NCBI RefSeq assembly: GCF_000744605.1
Contig: NZ_JQMG01000001.1
Location: forward strand, 1,612,001-1,676,000
Source of the DNA: Methylotenera sp. L2L1
Lineage (GTDB): Bacteria > Pseudomonadota > Gammaproteobacteria > Burkholderiales > Methylophilaceae
Reading direction: 5' to 3'
DNA length: 64,000 nt
Below the pieces are notes generated by a model that saw only the letters and a program-made list of their open reading frames with translations, had not been told where the DNA came from and did no database searches. Both the position numbers and the translations under genes were made by a program. Of the stretch, positions 9,144-18,684 are shown one piece after another (positions within the stretch are counted from its first letter, which is position 1; every line of letters begins with the position of its first letter).

Positions 9144-9887
9144 TTAATATTTATCGTGTTTTTTTGGTGTGATTGATAACGTTAATATGCCTCTTAATAG
9201 ATTCACTTCTTCTTTCTCTAGTTTTGCACGGGCATAGATGCGGCGTATGCGTTCACTGAGCTTTTTTGGCGCAGTTGGATTGAGATAGCCAATTTTAATC
9301 AGGGTATCTTCTAAATGCGCATAAAAGCCTTCAAGTGCTTCATTAGTGGCGAGTTCTGGCTGGTTAGTTGCTGCTTCCAGCTTGCCATCCAGTATTGCCA
9401 TGCGGATTTCATACGTCATTACTTGTACTGCTGCAGCCAAGTTCAGTGATGAATATTCTGGATTAGCAGGAATCATGGCCAGTAATTGGCAGCAATCAAG
9501 CTCTGCGTTTGAGAGGCCGCTCATTTCTGTGCCAAATACAAGGGCGATGGGTTGGTTCTGTGCGATGGAGACGGCACGCTCCGCTGCCTCGCGCACGTTC
9601 ACTAGCTCATGGGAGATTTGCCTTTTACGCGCACTCATGCCTATTGCTAGTACGCAGCCAGTGAGAGCCTCTTGCAGGCTGGTACAAACGGTTGCTGATT
9701 CAAGTAAATCAGCAGCGCCTGTGGCGAGTGAGGTAGCTTGCGGGTCCGGAAAGTGTAGCGGGTTCACCAAATACAAATGGTTTAAGCCCATGGTTTTCAT
9801 GGCGCGTGCGGTGGAGCCAATATTACCAGGGTGGCTGGTTTGGCATAAAACGACACGAATGTTATTGAAAATGTTTTGTTTATCCAC
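9144..9887 (-). CDS. trmJ: tRNA (cytidine/uridine-2'-O-)-methyltransferase TrmJ
   Basis: SPOUT-class 2'-O-methyltransferase acting on position 32 of tRNA. 247 residues, starting with IRVVLCQTSHPGNIGSTARAMKTMGL; the knot-forming motifs VFGTEMSGLSNAEL and the SSLNLAAAVQVMTYEIR segment are intact. The gene is divergent from suhB across a 109-bp gap, a classic pairing. In many relatives it is followed directly by cysE-iscR; here two extra genes intervene. Confidence 0.94.
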   Translation of the reverse strand: MDKQNIFNNIRVVLCQTSHPGNIGSTARAMKTMGLNHLYLVNPLHFPDPQATSLATGAADLLESATVCTSLQEALTGCVLAIGMSARKRQISHELVNVREAAERAVSIAQNQPIALVFGTEMSGLSNAELDCCQLLAMIPANPEYSSLNLAAAVQVMTYEIRMAILDGKLEAATNQPELATNEALEGFYAHLEDTLIKIGYLNPTAPKKLSERIRRIYARAKLEKEEVNLLRGILTLSITPKKHDKY

Positions 9888-9928
9888 TTGGCTGACCTAA
9901 ATTGTTAGAAATGACTCACTTAGCGATA

Positions 9929-9944
9929 CTTAATTGGTATTAAG
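9929..9944. repeat. Small inverted repeat between trmJ and suhB
   Basis: CTTAAT (9929-9934) and ATTAAG (9939-9944) flank TGGT in the divergent trmJ-suhB spacer. It could be an operator for either gene, but it is short and AT-rich, so chance is possible. Confidence 0.25.
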
Positions 9945-9996
9945 GTCGATAAAAAGCTAAAATAGCATTTTATCAGTTCTTTTAGAAAATCTAGTC

Positions 9997-10809
9997 ATGC
10001 ATCCAATGCTATCTATCGCAGTAAAAGCCGCTCGTGAAGCGGGACGTATTATTAACCGAGCCTCGCAAGACGTAGGTTCTATCAGCATTCAAACTAAAAA
10101 CTATAATGATTTTGTCAGTGAAGTAGACAGATCAGCCGAGCAGGCGATTATCAGTGTGTTGAAAGATGCGTATCCTGATCACGGTTTTTGGGGCGAAGAA
10201 AGTGGTCATGATAACCACGAAGCCGATAATATTTGGATTATTGACCCATTAGATGGCACGACCAATTTTTTACATGGTTTCCCACAGTACTGTATTTCAA
10301 TCGCTTTGCAGCAAAAGGGTGTGCTTACTCAAGCGGTGATTTATGACCCAGTACGTAATGATTTGTTTACGGCAACCAAAGGTCGCGGTGCATTTCTAAA
10401 TGACAAGCGTATTCGTGTGACTAACCGTAGTAAGTTACAGGACTCATTGATTGCGACTGGTTTCCCATATCGTGATTTTGCTCACTTAGATACTTACTTA
10501 GGCATGTTAAAAGACATGATTAAGAAAACGACAGGTATTCGCCGTCCAGGTTCTGCTGCATTGGATTTAGCCTATGTTGCGGTGGGCTGGGTGGATGGTT
10601 TCTTTGAAATCAATCTATCCGCTTGGGATATTGCTGCAGGTGGCTTAATCGTGCAGGAAGCCGGTGGTATTGTAGGTGATTTTGAGGGTAATGAGAGCTG
10701 GATTGAGACTGGCAATATTGTGGCCGCTAACCCAAAAGTGTTTGCGCAAATGTTGCAGACATTGAATCCTCATTTAACAGATTCACTCAAGACGCCTAAA
10801 AACGCTTAA
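9997..10809 (+). CDS. suhB: Inositol monophosphatase family protein SuhB
   Basis: Mg-dependent phosphatase of the IMPase fold; in E. coli SuhB also binds RNA polymerase in rRNA antitermination complexes. 270 residues. Metal-binding motifs are GEESGHD (near 65), [17 protein letters not shown] (near 82) and the C-terminal [15 protein letters not shown]. Divergent from trmJ and followed by a stem-loop terminator, so it is probably monocistronic. Confidence 0.94.
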   Translation: MHPMLSIAVKAAREAGRIINRASQDVGSISIQTKNYNDFVSEVDRSAEQAIISVLKDAYPDHGFWGEESGHDNHEADNIWIIDPLDGTTNFLHGFPQYCISIALQQKGVLTQAVIYDPVRNDLFTATKGRGAFLNDKRIRVTNRSKLQDSLIATGFPYRDFAHLDTYLGMLKDMIKKTTGIRRPGSAALDLAYVAVGWVDGFFEINLSAWDIAAGGLIVQEAGGIVGDFEGNESWIETGNIVAANPKVFAQMLQTLNPHLTDSLKTPKNA

Positions 10810-10829
10810 TTCACCCGTTGTTTTCAATG

Positions 10830-10852
10830 CGCCTGCCAACCTTAGGCAGGCG
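10830..10852 (+). terminator. Stem-loop terminator after suhB
   Basis: A perfect 8-bp stem CGCCTGCC/GGCAGGCG encloses a seven-base loop 20 bp after the suhB stop. The following sequence TTCTCAAT is only a weak U-tract, so termination may be partial. Confidence 0.6.
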
Positions 10853-11192
10853 TTCTCAATAGGTTCAACAGCGTTGTTGAATCGGTACAAAATTAGTTAC
10901 CTAATACATTAAAATAAAACTGAATTTTCGCTGTAAGGTTGGCATGATTTGAATTTTATTGCGTGGTGCAGGTCATTTTATCCATGTATTTTTGAATCAT
11001 GTGCTTTAGATAATCAGCATTTCTATTTAGTTAAACTGCAAATGTCATTTCAGTAGATTTATTCTATATGCTAAATACTTAGCGCAGTATTGCGCTACTA
11101 TTTTAGTGCGTTATCTGTAGCTAGTCGTAGAGAGCCTCATCAGGATGCTTTTAATCTGACAAAATTGTCCTGCTTTAAAATGGAACTTCAAG
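10853..11192. other. Intergenic region between suhB and the Gcr-family gene
   Basis: About 340 bp of AT-rich DNA. I see no open reading frame of note, no tRNA and no clear regulatory motif. The last 100 bp must contain the promoter of the gene starting at 11193, but I cannot place the boxes confidently. Confidence 0.5.
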
Positions 11193-13208
11193 ATGAATAA
11201 TAAAGAGAATAACCATAGCAATTTGATGGAACAAGTGTTTGAGCAGTATGCGCAGCATGATGATGCGCCAAGGCTGATTGCGGACTTGGTAGCACAGGTT
11301 CGTCCAGCTAAGCCTGAGCAAACGGACTCTGCGGTTAAATCAATCCAAGCACTGTGTTACCTATTGAGCACTGATGCAGAAAAAGCGCGCCAGCTTAGAG
11401 GTGCTATTTTATTATTGTTAAGCGCTTACAACCCTCTCTCGCTGTTTTTAATTGCACGCCACTCGGTATTTACTGGCTTTTTCTCTGAGATGCGGAGAAG
11501 AATCTCGCATAAGATTTTACCAGAAGCAATAGACGGTGCTTACTTAGTTGATTTGTTTGCGGTCTTTTTTACCAAGACGACTGATGAGTTATGGGTGAAT
11601 GCAGTGCCAGATGATGTATGGTCGCAGTTGATTAAAGTATTGCGGTTTGATTTGGCAGATAAAGCGTTGAGTTTGTCTTGCCAGCAAAATTTGTTTGCGG
11701 CTTCGCAAGTGCTTTCCTATCGCACCGCTGCACTTGGATTAGAGCCAGAGTTGTTGCGAAACTACCCTGAGCTAGAGCAACATAGTTCGCCATTTGTGAT
11801 GCAACAGGCTGAGTTGGCTGAGTTTATGGGCGCACAGGATATGGATGATACGCATACCGATATTAAGCATATTCTGGTGATGCTGGATCAATGCAAGGCG
11901 ATTGTTGCAAAAGTCCGAAGGAATAGTGCACTCACAGGGACGAGTATTCACTTAACACAGTTGTTACAGCGCATACTCAAGCAGATTGAACGTTTAGAAG
12001 AGTTACTCAGTATTCTGCACTGCTTTCAGCATGGTCAATCGGCAGATGCAGTGATTGTGAAGTTATTTAAAGACTTGGTTTACAGCGAGTGCCATAAGAA
12101 TGACCTGCATGAGTATTGGCAGGAAAGCATGGAGGTGATGGCGGTTCGCGTGACTGAAAACGCAAGCCGTGCTGGTGAACATTACATTACAGAAAATCGC
12201 AGTGAGTACTTTGCACTCATGCGCTCGGCAATGGGGGCGGGGGTGATTATTGCGATGATGGCAATGTTTAAAATTGTGTTGGCCAAACAGCATTTTGCAC
12301 CGTTAGCTGAGGCTATTTTCTTTAGTTTGAATTATGGTATCGGTTTTATGCTGATTCATATATTGCACTTTACGGTGGCAACTAAGCAGCCAGCGATGAC
12401 GGCCGCTGCTATTGCCGCCACTATCGATAATGCTTCTGATGGTAAAACTAAAGATATGCATAATTTAGTGACCACCGTGACCAATACAATGCGTAGCCAA
12501 GCAGTCGCCATTTTTGGCAACGTGGTCGTGGCGATTCCGGTCGCGATGCTATTGTCTTGGGCTGTACTTTATTTATCTGGGCAACACTTTGTGACCCCAG
12601 AAAAGGCTCATCAATTGTTGAGCGATATTCATCCTGTCACCAGTGGTGCATTCTTTTATGCTGCTATTGCGGGTGTCTGTTTGTTTTTATCAGGCTTGAT
12701 TGCTGGCTATCATGATAATTTGGCGGTGTACAACAAGATTCCTCAGCGTTTAAAAGCCATTAAGTGGCTACAGCGATTTTTGGGGGTGGAGCGCTTAGCG
12801 CGTGTTGCACATTATGTTGAGCACAACTTAGGTGCACTGGCAGGTAATTTCTATTTTGGATGCCTACTCGGTGGGATGGGGTCTGTCGGGGTGTTGTTAG
12901 GGTTGCCGATTGATATTAGGCACATTTCATTTTCTTCTGCCTTTGTGGGGTTTGCCAGTTTTAGTTTAGATTTTATGCTGACATGGCAGGCTGCTGTTTA
13001 CGCTGCGTTGGGGTTAGCCTTAATTGGCCTAGGTAACTTGATAGTAAGTTTTAGCTTAGCGCTTTATGTGGCAATGAAATCTAGAAAGGTACGATTTAAT
13101 GACTGGCGCTTACTGCTACGTAATTTAGCTAGCCGCCTCAATCAGCATCCTGCTGAGTTTATATTCCCGCCAAAAGCATTAACGAAGCAGCCTGAACCAG
13201 AAGCTTAA
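11193..13208 (+). CDS. Gcr/SpecificRecomb family polytopic membrane protein
   Basis: 671 residues matching the family annotated site-specific recombinase Gcr (COG4389). The N-terminal 330 residues are soluble, helical and leucine-rich. The C-terminal half has several hydrophobic stretches: around 346-400, 437-460, 485-505 and 545-630, the last including FYFGCLLGGMGSVGVLLG. No tyrosine- or serine-recombinase catalytic motif is visible. The architecture suits a membrane-embedded protein better than a DNA recombinase, so the family name should be read cautiously. It is a single gene flanked by terminators, and its true function is unknown to me. Confidence 0.8.
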   Translation: MNNKENNHSNLMEQVFEQYAQHDDAPRLIADLVAQVRPAKPEQTDSAVKSIQALCYLLSTDAEKARQLRGAILLLLSAYNPLSLFLIARHSVFTGFFSEMRRRISHKILPEAIDGAYLVDLFAVFFTKTTDELWVNAVPDDVWSQLIKVLRFDLADKALSLSCQQNLFAASQVLSYRTAALGLEPELLRNYPELEQHSSPFVMQQAELAEFMGAQDMDDTHTDIKHILVMLDQCKAIVAKVRRNSALTGTSIHLTQLLQRILKQIERLEELLSILHCFQHGQSADAVIVKLFKDLVYSECHKNDLHEYWQESMEVMAVRVTENASRAGEHYITENRSEYFALMRSAMGAGVIIAMMAMFKIVLAKQHFAPLAEAIFFSLNYGIGFMLIHILHFTVATKQPAMTAAAIAATIDNASDGKTKDMHNLVTTVTNTMRSQAVAIFGNVVVAIPVAMLLSWAVLYLSGQHFVTPEKAHQLLSDIHPVTSGAFFYAAIAGVCLFLSGLIAGYHDNLAVYNKIPQRLKAIKWLQRFLGVERLARVAHYVEHNLGALAGNFYFGCLLGGMGSVGVLLGLPIDIRHISFSSAFVGFASFSLDFMLTWQAAVYAALGLALIGLGNLIVSFSLALYVAMKSRKVRFNDWRLLLRNLASRLNQHPAEFIFPPKALTKQPEPEA

Positions 13209-13281
13209 CGTGCTGAAGTGAGCATGTGTTTGCAGTGGGCTAGATTAAGATTTTTGCTTCTAGATGATAGGTTTTTGTCTG

Positions 13282-13311
13282 ATGAATGGCAGGTGTTAAG
13301 CTGCCATTCAT
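13282..13311. terminator. Bidirectional terminator between convergent genes
   Basis: An 11-bp perfect stem ATGAATGGCAG/CTGCCATTCAT with an eight-base loop lies between the stops of the Gcr-family gene (+) and the chemoreceptor gene (-). T-rich sequence (TATTCTTATCCTTTT) follows on the plus strand. Confidence 0.65.
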
Positions 13312-13331
13312 TATTCTTATCCTTTTAATGA

Positions 13332-16300
13332 TTAAAAACTATCCCAATGGCCATTGCTATAATCAGCAGCCCTGATTTTATTTAGTTGCTTCTGGTTGCT
13401 AGCCACTGTTAGTTTTGTGATGGGGTGCATTCTAATCACATTGTCAGTATGTGTTTGATGCTGTTCATCTAGTTTAAATACACCGACTGCATCAGCCAAC
13501 GCACTAGCCTGTTCTAATAGTGATTGTGCGGCAGCGGTGGCTTCTTCCACAAGTGATGCATTTTGTTGCGTTACTTCATCCATGCTAGTCATGGCTGCGT
13601 TGACTTGGTCTATTCCTGTACTTTGTTCTACAGATGCGGCGGCGATTTCACTAATGATGTCTGCAACCTGTTTAACTGAGGCTACGACTTCCTCCATAGT
13701 TTTACCTGCGTTTTCAACCTGTTTTGTTCCTTCGTAGGTTTTACTCACAGAGTCATTAATAAGTGCTTTTATTTCTTTAGCTGCGCCAGCTGAACGCTGA
13801 GCCAAGCTTCTTACTTCCCCTGCAACCACTGCAAAGCCACGGCCTTGCTCGCCAGCTCGTGCTGCTTCAACCGCAGCATTGAGGGCAAGAATGTTGGTCT
13901 GGAACGCAATGCTATCAATCACGCTGATAATGTCTTCAATTTTCCGCGCACTTTCGTTAATCGCCGTCATGGTCACTACCGCATCTGAAACGACCACACC
14001 ACCTTTGATGGCAACGCCTGAGGCATTGAGTGCTAATTGGTTGGCGCGTTTTGCGTTATCCGCATTTTGTTTAACGGTTGAGGCTAACTCTTCCATGCTG
14101 GCTGCAGTTTCTTCTAGGCTTGCGGCTTGTTTTTCAGTACGTGCAGATAGGTCGTTATTGCCTGATGTGATTTCTGCTGCTGCGGTATTGATGGTTTCTA
14201 CCGATGTTTTTACGGCGGCAATAGGGCCAACAATCATCTCTAATGTTTCGTTAACGCCTTCAACAATTCTTCTAAAATCTCCTAAATGCGTGCTTGCATC
14301 AACACGCACAGAGACTCTGCCACCATGCGCTGCGTTGGACAGTGTATTGACATCACTGACTAAGGCGTTGATGGAGGTAATGCAGGTGTTGAGATTGTCT
14401 TTAATGTGATTAAAATCGCCATTAAAGTTTGCCGTGATTTTTTCTGGAATTTCCCCACGTGCTATGTAATCTAAGTGATTGGCCGCTATATTAAGCGGCG
14501 TCACAATAGCGTCTAGTGTTGCGTTAAGACCTTCAATCACTTTACGATATTCACCAAAATGTTTAGCGCTATCTGCACGCGTTGTTAGGGCGCCAGCTTC
14601 TGCATTTGCTGCCAGCAGGCTAGCATCAGCAACCAGTGCTTTAATGGCAAACCCGCAGGCATTGAGATTGTTTTTGATGATATTAAAGTCACCGTGGTAG
14701 CCATCGGTAATTTCGTCAGGAATGACGCCTTTTGAGAGGTTATCCACATAGTTCGCAGCCATGGTGAGCGGTGTGATGATGGCATCTAATAGCTCATTAA
14801 TGCCGCTGCTGATGTCTTTAATCACGCCATTAGGTAGGGTGTTGGTGTCAATTCGTTTGTTGAGGTTGCCCGCGACGGCTTGCTGGATAAGCTCAGCTAC
14901 ATTTTTTTCCGCAACGATTTCAGCAGTGCGATCGTTCCATTGGGTCATTCTACCTAATGCATAACCATCGGACTCATCATATACATCGTTAATCACCAAT
15001 TGTAGGTGGTGGTCTGCCATCGTTGTATCTATCAACTTTTGTGTATTAATTTCGTTGTTAAATTGCTCACGATCAGTATCGTTTTCCAAATATTGGTCTA
15101 GGCGCTCGCCCATCATCGCTGCTGCTGATGTGAAATCTGGATGATGTTTTTTAATACCTGCACTCATCTTGTCAAATAGTGTCTGTGCGGCATTATTCAT
15201 ATAAATGAGACGATTGTCTTGATTTGACAATGTAACGGCGATGGAAGCTTGGTCTAGCGTGGATTTAATCCGATGGATGCTGCTGACGGTTTCTGTATGG
15301 TCAACATCTAGCCTAGTTTTAAGTGCATGGTAAGCGTCAACTACATCGGTTAATTCATCTCTCTGCACTGATCTAGGTACGAGATTGTTATTCATTTCCT
15401 CAGCACTTTCTCGCAAATTGCTGCCGATAGCACGTAAGCGTGGAATGATAGAGCGGTTTAGGTTAAAGCCAAGTAGCCCGCATATCATCAGCGCGACAAT
15501 AATAAATGCAATCGCGTAGTTTCTATGTTTTATGTAGTTGAGTTGTGTGGTTTCATATTCAGTGGCAACACCAGCATAATGCAGATTAATCAGTTGGTTA
15601 AGGCTTTCTGTTAGTGGGTCAATCGCTTTGTAGACATCAGAAGTATTAAACGTCATCAGCCGTTCAATATCATCACTACGAATAATTCCTTGTAGTAACA
15701 CAGCCGACTCTAAGGCGGTATCAAATAATGGTTGAATATCGTTTGCTAATTTTGACTCCATTGCATCATGGGGGCTGGCCAGATATTCTTTCCACTGTTT
15801 TTCTAATGTTGATAATGCTTGATCAACATTAGCGGCAGCCTCGCTGGAGGTGATGATGCCTCTCTGCAGTTTTTGAGCAGTACTGACAATATTAGTGCTG
15901 TACATGTCATTGATGATTTTTAATTGCTTCAATGGTAAGACCCTGTTTTTGTAAACATTTTCTAACCCATTGTTGCTTTCTTTAATGCCGGATACGCCGC
16001 TAAAACCAAGCATTGATGTCGTTAAGGAGACCATGATAAAGATGCATGCAATTTTATTGCTGATTGTTATACGGTTGCTGAACTCTTTAATTTTTCTAAA
16101 TATTGCGGTATACCAGCGCTCTTCATGTTTGATTGCTCGGTAATGTTCGCGAGCTTTCTCAATCTGCTCTTGGCTCGCTTTTTTGCTGACAGAAATGTAA
16201 CCAACTACGACTCCTTTTTCACGCACAGCCGTTACGCAGGAGTAAACCCAAAAATGATCACCATTTTTACAGAGCCCTAGTTCTACACCAATCCAAGGTT

Positions 16301-16529
16301 TTTTAGCTTGAAGTGTCATCCAAATGTCTGTGAGCACCTCTGACGGCATGTCTGGGTGATGGATAATATTCTGTTTTTTACCAATTAAGTCTTGCTCAGT
16401 AAAGCCGCTAATTTCCGTAAAGTCGCGATTGATGTAAGTTATTTTTCCTTCTAAATCAGTTTTTAAGACCATGGAAGCTGACGCATTAATCTCACGTTCA
16501 CTTTGCGTTAATGTGATGTTTTCTTTCAT
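13332..16529 (-). CDS. Methyl-accepting chemotaxis protein with PAS domains and tandem HAMP-like repeats
   Basis: 1065 residues. An Aer-like N-terminal PAS domain (about 15-115, with KITYINRDFTEISGFTEQDLIG) precedes TM1 (157-180), a helical periplasmic domain (181-335), TM2 (338-357), HAMP (358-410), a second PAS-like domain (418-535) and a chain of HAMP-like repeats (540-770) with two near-copies of about 92 residues. The signalling hairpin follows, with the tip near IAFQTNILALNAAVEAARAGEQ. The last five residues, HWDSF, match the xWxxF CheR/CheB tether. The PAS-first topology suggests redox or energy sensing plus a periplasmic input. The gene stands 107 bp downstream of the co-directional EAL-GGDEF gene, possibly in one transcript. 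Confidence 0.93.
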   Translation of the reverse strand: MKENITLTQSEREINASASMVLKTDLEGKITYINRDFTEISGFTEQDLIGKKQNIIHHPDMPSEVLTDIWMTLQAKKPWIGVELGLCKNGDHFWVYSCVTAVREKGVVVGYISVSKKASQEQIEKAREHYRAIKHEERWYTAIFRKIKEFSNRITISNKIACIFIMVSLTTSMLGFSGVSGIKESNNGLENVYKNRVLPLKQLKIINDMYSTNIVSTAQKLQRGIITSSEAAANVDQALSTLEKQWKEYLASPHDAMESKLANDIQPLFDTALESAVLLQGIIRSDDIERLMTFNTSDVYKAIDPLTESLNQLINLHYAGVATEYETTQLNYIKHRNYAIAFIIVALMICGLLGFNLNRSIIPRLRAIGSNLRESAEEMNNNLVPRSVQRDELTDVVDAYHALKTRLDVDHTETVSSIHRIKSTLDQASIAVTLSNQDNRLIYMNNAAQTLFDKMSAGIKKHHPDFTSAAAMMGERLDQYLENDTDREQFNNEINTQKLIDTTMADHHLQLVINDVYDESDGYALGRMTQWNDRTAEIVAEKNVAELIQQAVAGNLNKRIDTNTLPNGVIKDISSGINELLDAIITPLTMAANYVDNLSKGVIPDEITDGYHGDFNIIKNNLNACGFAIKALVADASLLAANAEAGALTTRADSAKHFGEYRKVIEGLNATLDAIVTPLNIAANHLDYIARGEIPEKITANFNGDFNHIKDNLNTCITSINALVSDVNTLSNAAHGGRVSVRVDASTHLGDFRRIVEGVNETLEMIVGPIAAVKTSVETINTAAAEITSGNNDLSARTEKQAASLEETAASMEELASTVKQNADNAKRANQLALNASGVAIKGGVVVSDAVVTMTAINESARKIEDIISVIDSIAFQTNILALNAAVEAARAGEQGRGFAVVAGEVRSLAQRSAGAAKEIKALINDSVSKTYEGTKQVENAGKTMEEVVASVKQVADIISEIAAASVEQSTGIDQVNAAMTSMDEVTQQNASLVEEATAAAQSLLEQASALADAVGVFKLDEQHQTHTDNVIRMHPITKLTVASNQKQLNKIRAADYSNGHWDSF

Positions 16530-16636
16530 TGCACACCTTTTTTATTATCTGGATAACCAATATTGAATAGATCTGATAGATGACGTTGAATTGGCTATTT
16601 ATTTACATGGCCGAATCTTGTCTTGATTTTTTATCG

Positions 16637-18439
16637 TTATGCCGCTTTTTCGACGATAGACTCATGAGGGCTGCGGCGCTCTATAAAAAGGCTATTACCT
16701 GCAATCGCCTTGGCCTGTTTTTTTGCATTAACACAAGCGGTGGATACCTCGTGGTGCGAGTGGTAAAGCGTTGAGTCAACAATTAATGCGCCAATAGAGA
16801 GGCTAATGAACGGGTGAAAGCGTTGTTCCCCCTGACGGTCTTGCGTGGTAATGCCACCATTGAGTTGATCATGCGTCGAGTAAAACGATGGGAACGTATT
16901 TGCAATAAGGGATAGCAATGTATTGCAGCGATTTTCCCAGTTTCTACTTTGGAAAAGCACGATGAAGTCGTCACCACCAATATGCCCAACAAAATCATAT
17001 GGGCCACAAGCCTCTGAAAGTAGTTGCCCTGTTTTTTGGATGACTTCATCGCCTTTTTTATAGCCATATACATCATTAAACGGTTTGAAGTGATCCAAGT
17101 CGCAGTAGCATGCAACAAATTGTGTACCTGATTGCAGCAGACTATCGATTTGCTCACTAATTGGCACATTGCCAGGCAGTAAAGTCAGTGGGTTGGCGTA
17201 TCGTGCAGTATCAATCTGCATCTTGGTAATCAGCCTTAGTAAGTCATGTCCACTTGCCATGCCGATGTACTGTGCATTTTCGGTAATGATGAACCCAGCA
17301 GAAAGATGATGTGGCTTACTTTGTAATATCAGATTGCTAAGCTCTTTGAGACTGGTGTCTTTATCTACAATGATGGCAGATTGATCCATCATCATTTCAC
17401 ATGGGCGCTGGCCGTAAAGCTCCCGGCGAAAAGGGCGAGCATAATCGTTAATCATGACAGAGCGATTAATCAGCCCAACAGGTTTGCCATCTAGCACTAC
17501 TGGGATGGAGTAGAGCTCTGTATTTTCATCGAACATTTTAAACACATCTTCGTTATGATATGTAGGGCCGACAGGCAATACGTGTTTAAGTAACTTTTCG
17601 ACAGTGGCTCTATTTTGCAATAGATTCTCACGCTCTACTTCAAATCTAACAAGTTGATGGGTGACGTCTGATGACGCCTCATGTAAAGGTTCTGCATGTG
17701 GTCTTGCAATATGATAGCCTTGGCTGTAAGCGATGCCTAAGTCTCTAATTGCCATCAGTTGCTCATGGGTTTCTATTCCTTCAGCAATCACTTTGGCACC
17801 TGATTTTGCAGCAATCTCTTGAATCGAGCGTGCAAATTGCTGTTTCACTGGGTCTAGATGAATATTTTGTGTGAAATGTTTGTCGATTTTTACGTAGTCA
17901 GGGCGAATCTCTGACCATAGGCGTAGCCCAGAAAAGCCTTCACCTAGGTCATCGATGGCGATTTCAAACCCCATGTTTCGATAGTGATGGGTTGCATCGC
18001 GCATGAGCTGGTAATCCAGTGTTTGTGCGTTTTCTGTTAGCTCAATAATCACTTGATTAGGCTGTAGGCCAAGCGCCTCTATGTATTTAAGTGTTTCGCC
18101 TGATTTTGAGTATTTTTGTAATAAGATATCAGGGCTGATATTAAGAAATATCTTGCCCGGCAGTTTAAGTCTAGCAAAAGACTCAAGCACTGTTCGGCGC
18201 GCAAGGTATTCTAGCTCAGCCACTAAGTCACACTTTCTCGCCATTCCAAACAATGCTATTGGTGAGTGAAGCACGCTATTGACTGGGCCTCTGATTAAGC
18301 CTTCATAGCCAATAAACTTGCTTTGTTGCATATCGAGTATTGGTTGGAAAACAGCCGTGAGTTGCTTGCCTTGAATAATGTCATGTAGATGTAGGCACGC
18401 GGCCTCATGAGAGCATGCTGTGTCATTCACTGTACTCAT
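16637..18439 (-). CDS. EAL-CBS-GGDEF cyclic-di-GMP protein
   Basis: 600 residues with the order EAL (15-250), CBS pair (285-405), GGDEF (425-600). The phosphodiesterase motif is EGL (46-48) and the domain keeps ELTEN, the IDDLGEG metal aspartates, YVKID lysine and AEGIET glutamate, so the EAL domain is probably active. The cyclase signature is GGDDF (488-492), a conservative change, and the RxxD inhibitory site usually just upstream is replaced by GPYD. The CBS pair may bind adenine nucleotides and tune output by energy state. No signal peptide or membrane segment. Next to a chemoreceptor gene, consistent with control of motility. Confidence 0.92.
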   Translation of the reverse strand: MSTVNDTACSHEAACLHLHDIIQGKQLTAVFQPILDMQQSKFIGYEGLIRGPVNSVLHSPIALFGMARKCDLVAELEYLARRTVLESFARLKLPGKIFLNISPDILLQKYSKSGETLKYIEALGLQPNQVIIELTENAQTLDYQLMRDATHHYRNMGFEIAIDDLGEGFSGLRLWSEIRPDYVKIDKHFTQNIHLDPVKQQFARSIQEIAAKSGAKVIAEGIETHEQLMAIRDLGIAYSQGYHIARPHAEPLHEASSDVTHQLVRFEVERENLLQNRATVEKLLKHVLPVGPTYHNEDVFKMFDENTELYSIPVVLDGKPVGLINRSVMINDYARPFRRELYGQRPCEMMMDQSAIIVDKDTSLKELSNLILQSKPHHLSAGFIITENAQYIGMASGHDLLRLITKMQIDTARYANPLTLLPGNVPISEQIDSLLQSGTQFVACYCDLDHFKPFNDVYGYKKGDEVIQKTGQLLSEACGPYDFVGHIGGDDFIVLFQSRNWENRCNTLLSLIANTFPSFYSTHDQLNGGITTQDRQGEQRFHPFISLSIGALIVDSTLYHSHHEVSTACVNAKKQAKAIAGNSLFIERRSPHESIVEKAA

Positions 18440-18684
18440 TCAAATCTCTTTTTTTATTAATTTGACTAGGCATGGTGACTGACTAATGTGACAGTTTGAT
18501 GAATATTGCTCATGTGTAGAGCTAGGTGGAATGCGATACTCAAACTTGGCGTTTTATATTGGCTAACTAAATCTAGCATTTAAAATAAAGGGTATTTAAA
18601 AACGAGTTTAGTCACGACTTTAGTGCGTTCATCTGTGCGTGATAGGTTAAAATTAAACTTACTTAAAAATCTGTGAATTGTTGA

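Noticed and set aside
9346-9900. 184-codon frame antisense to trmJ
   Set aside because: TrmJ on the minus strand carries all SPOUT motifs; the plus-strand frame has none.
13879-14409. 176-codon frame antisense to the chemoreceptor signalling domain
   Set aside because: Low-complexity Ala/Ser/Thr shadow of the highly conserved receptor coiled coil.
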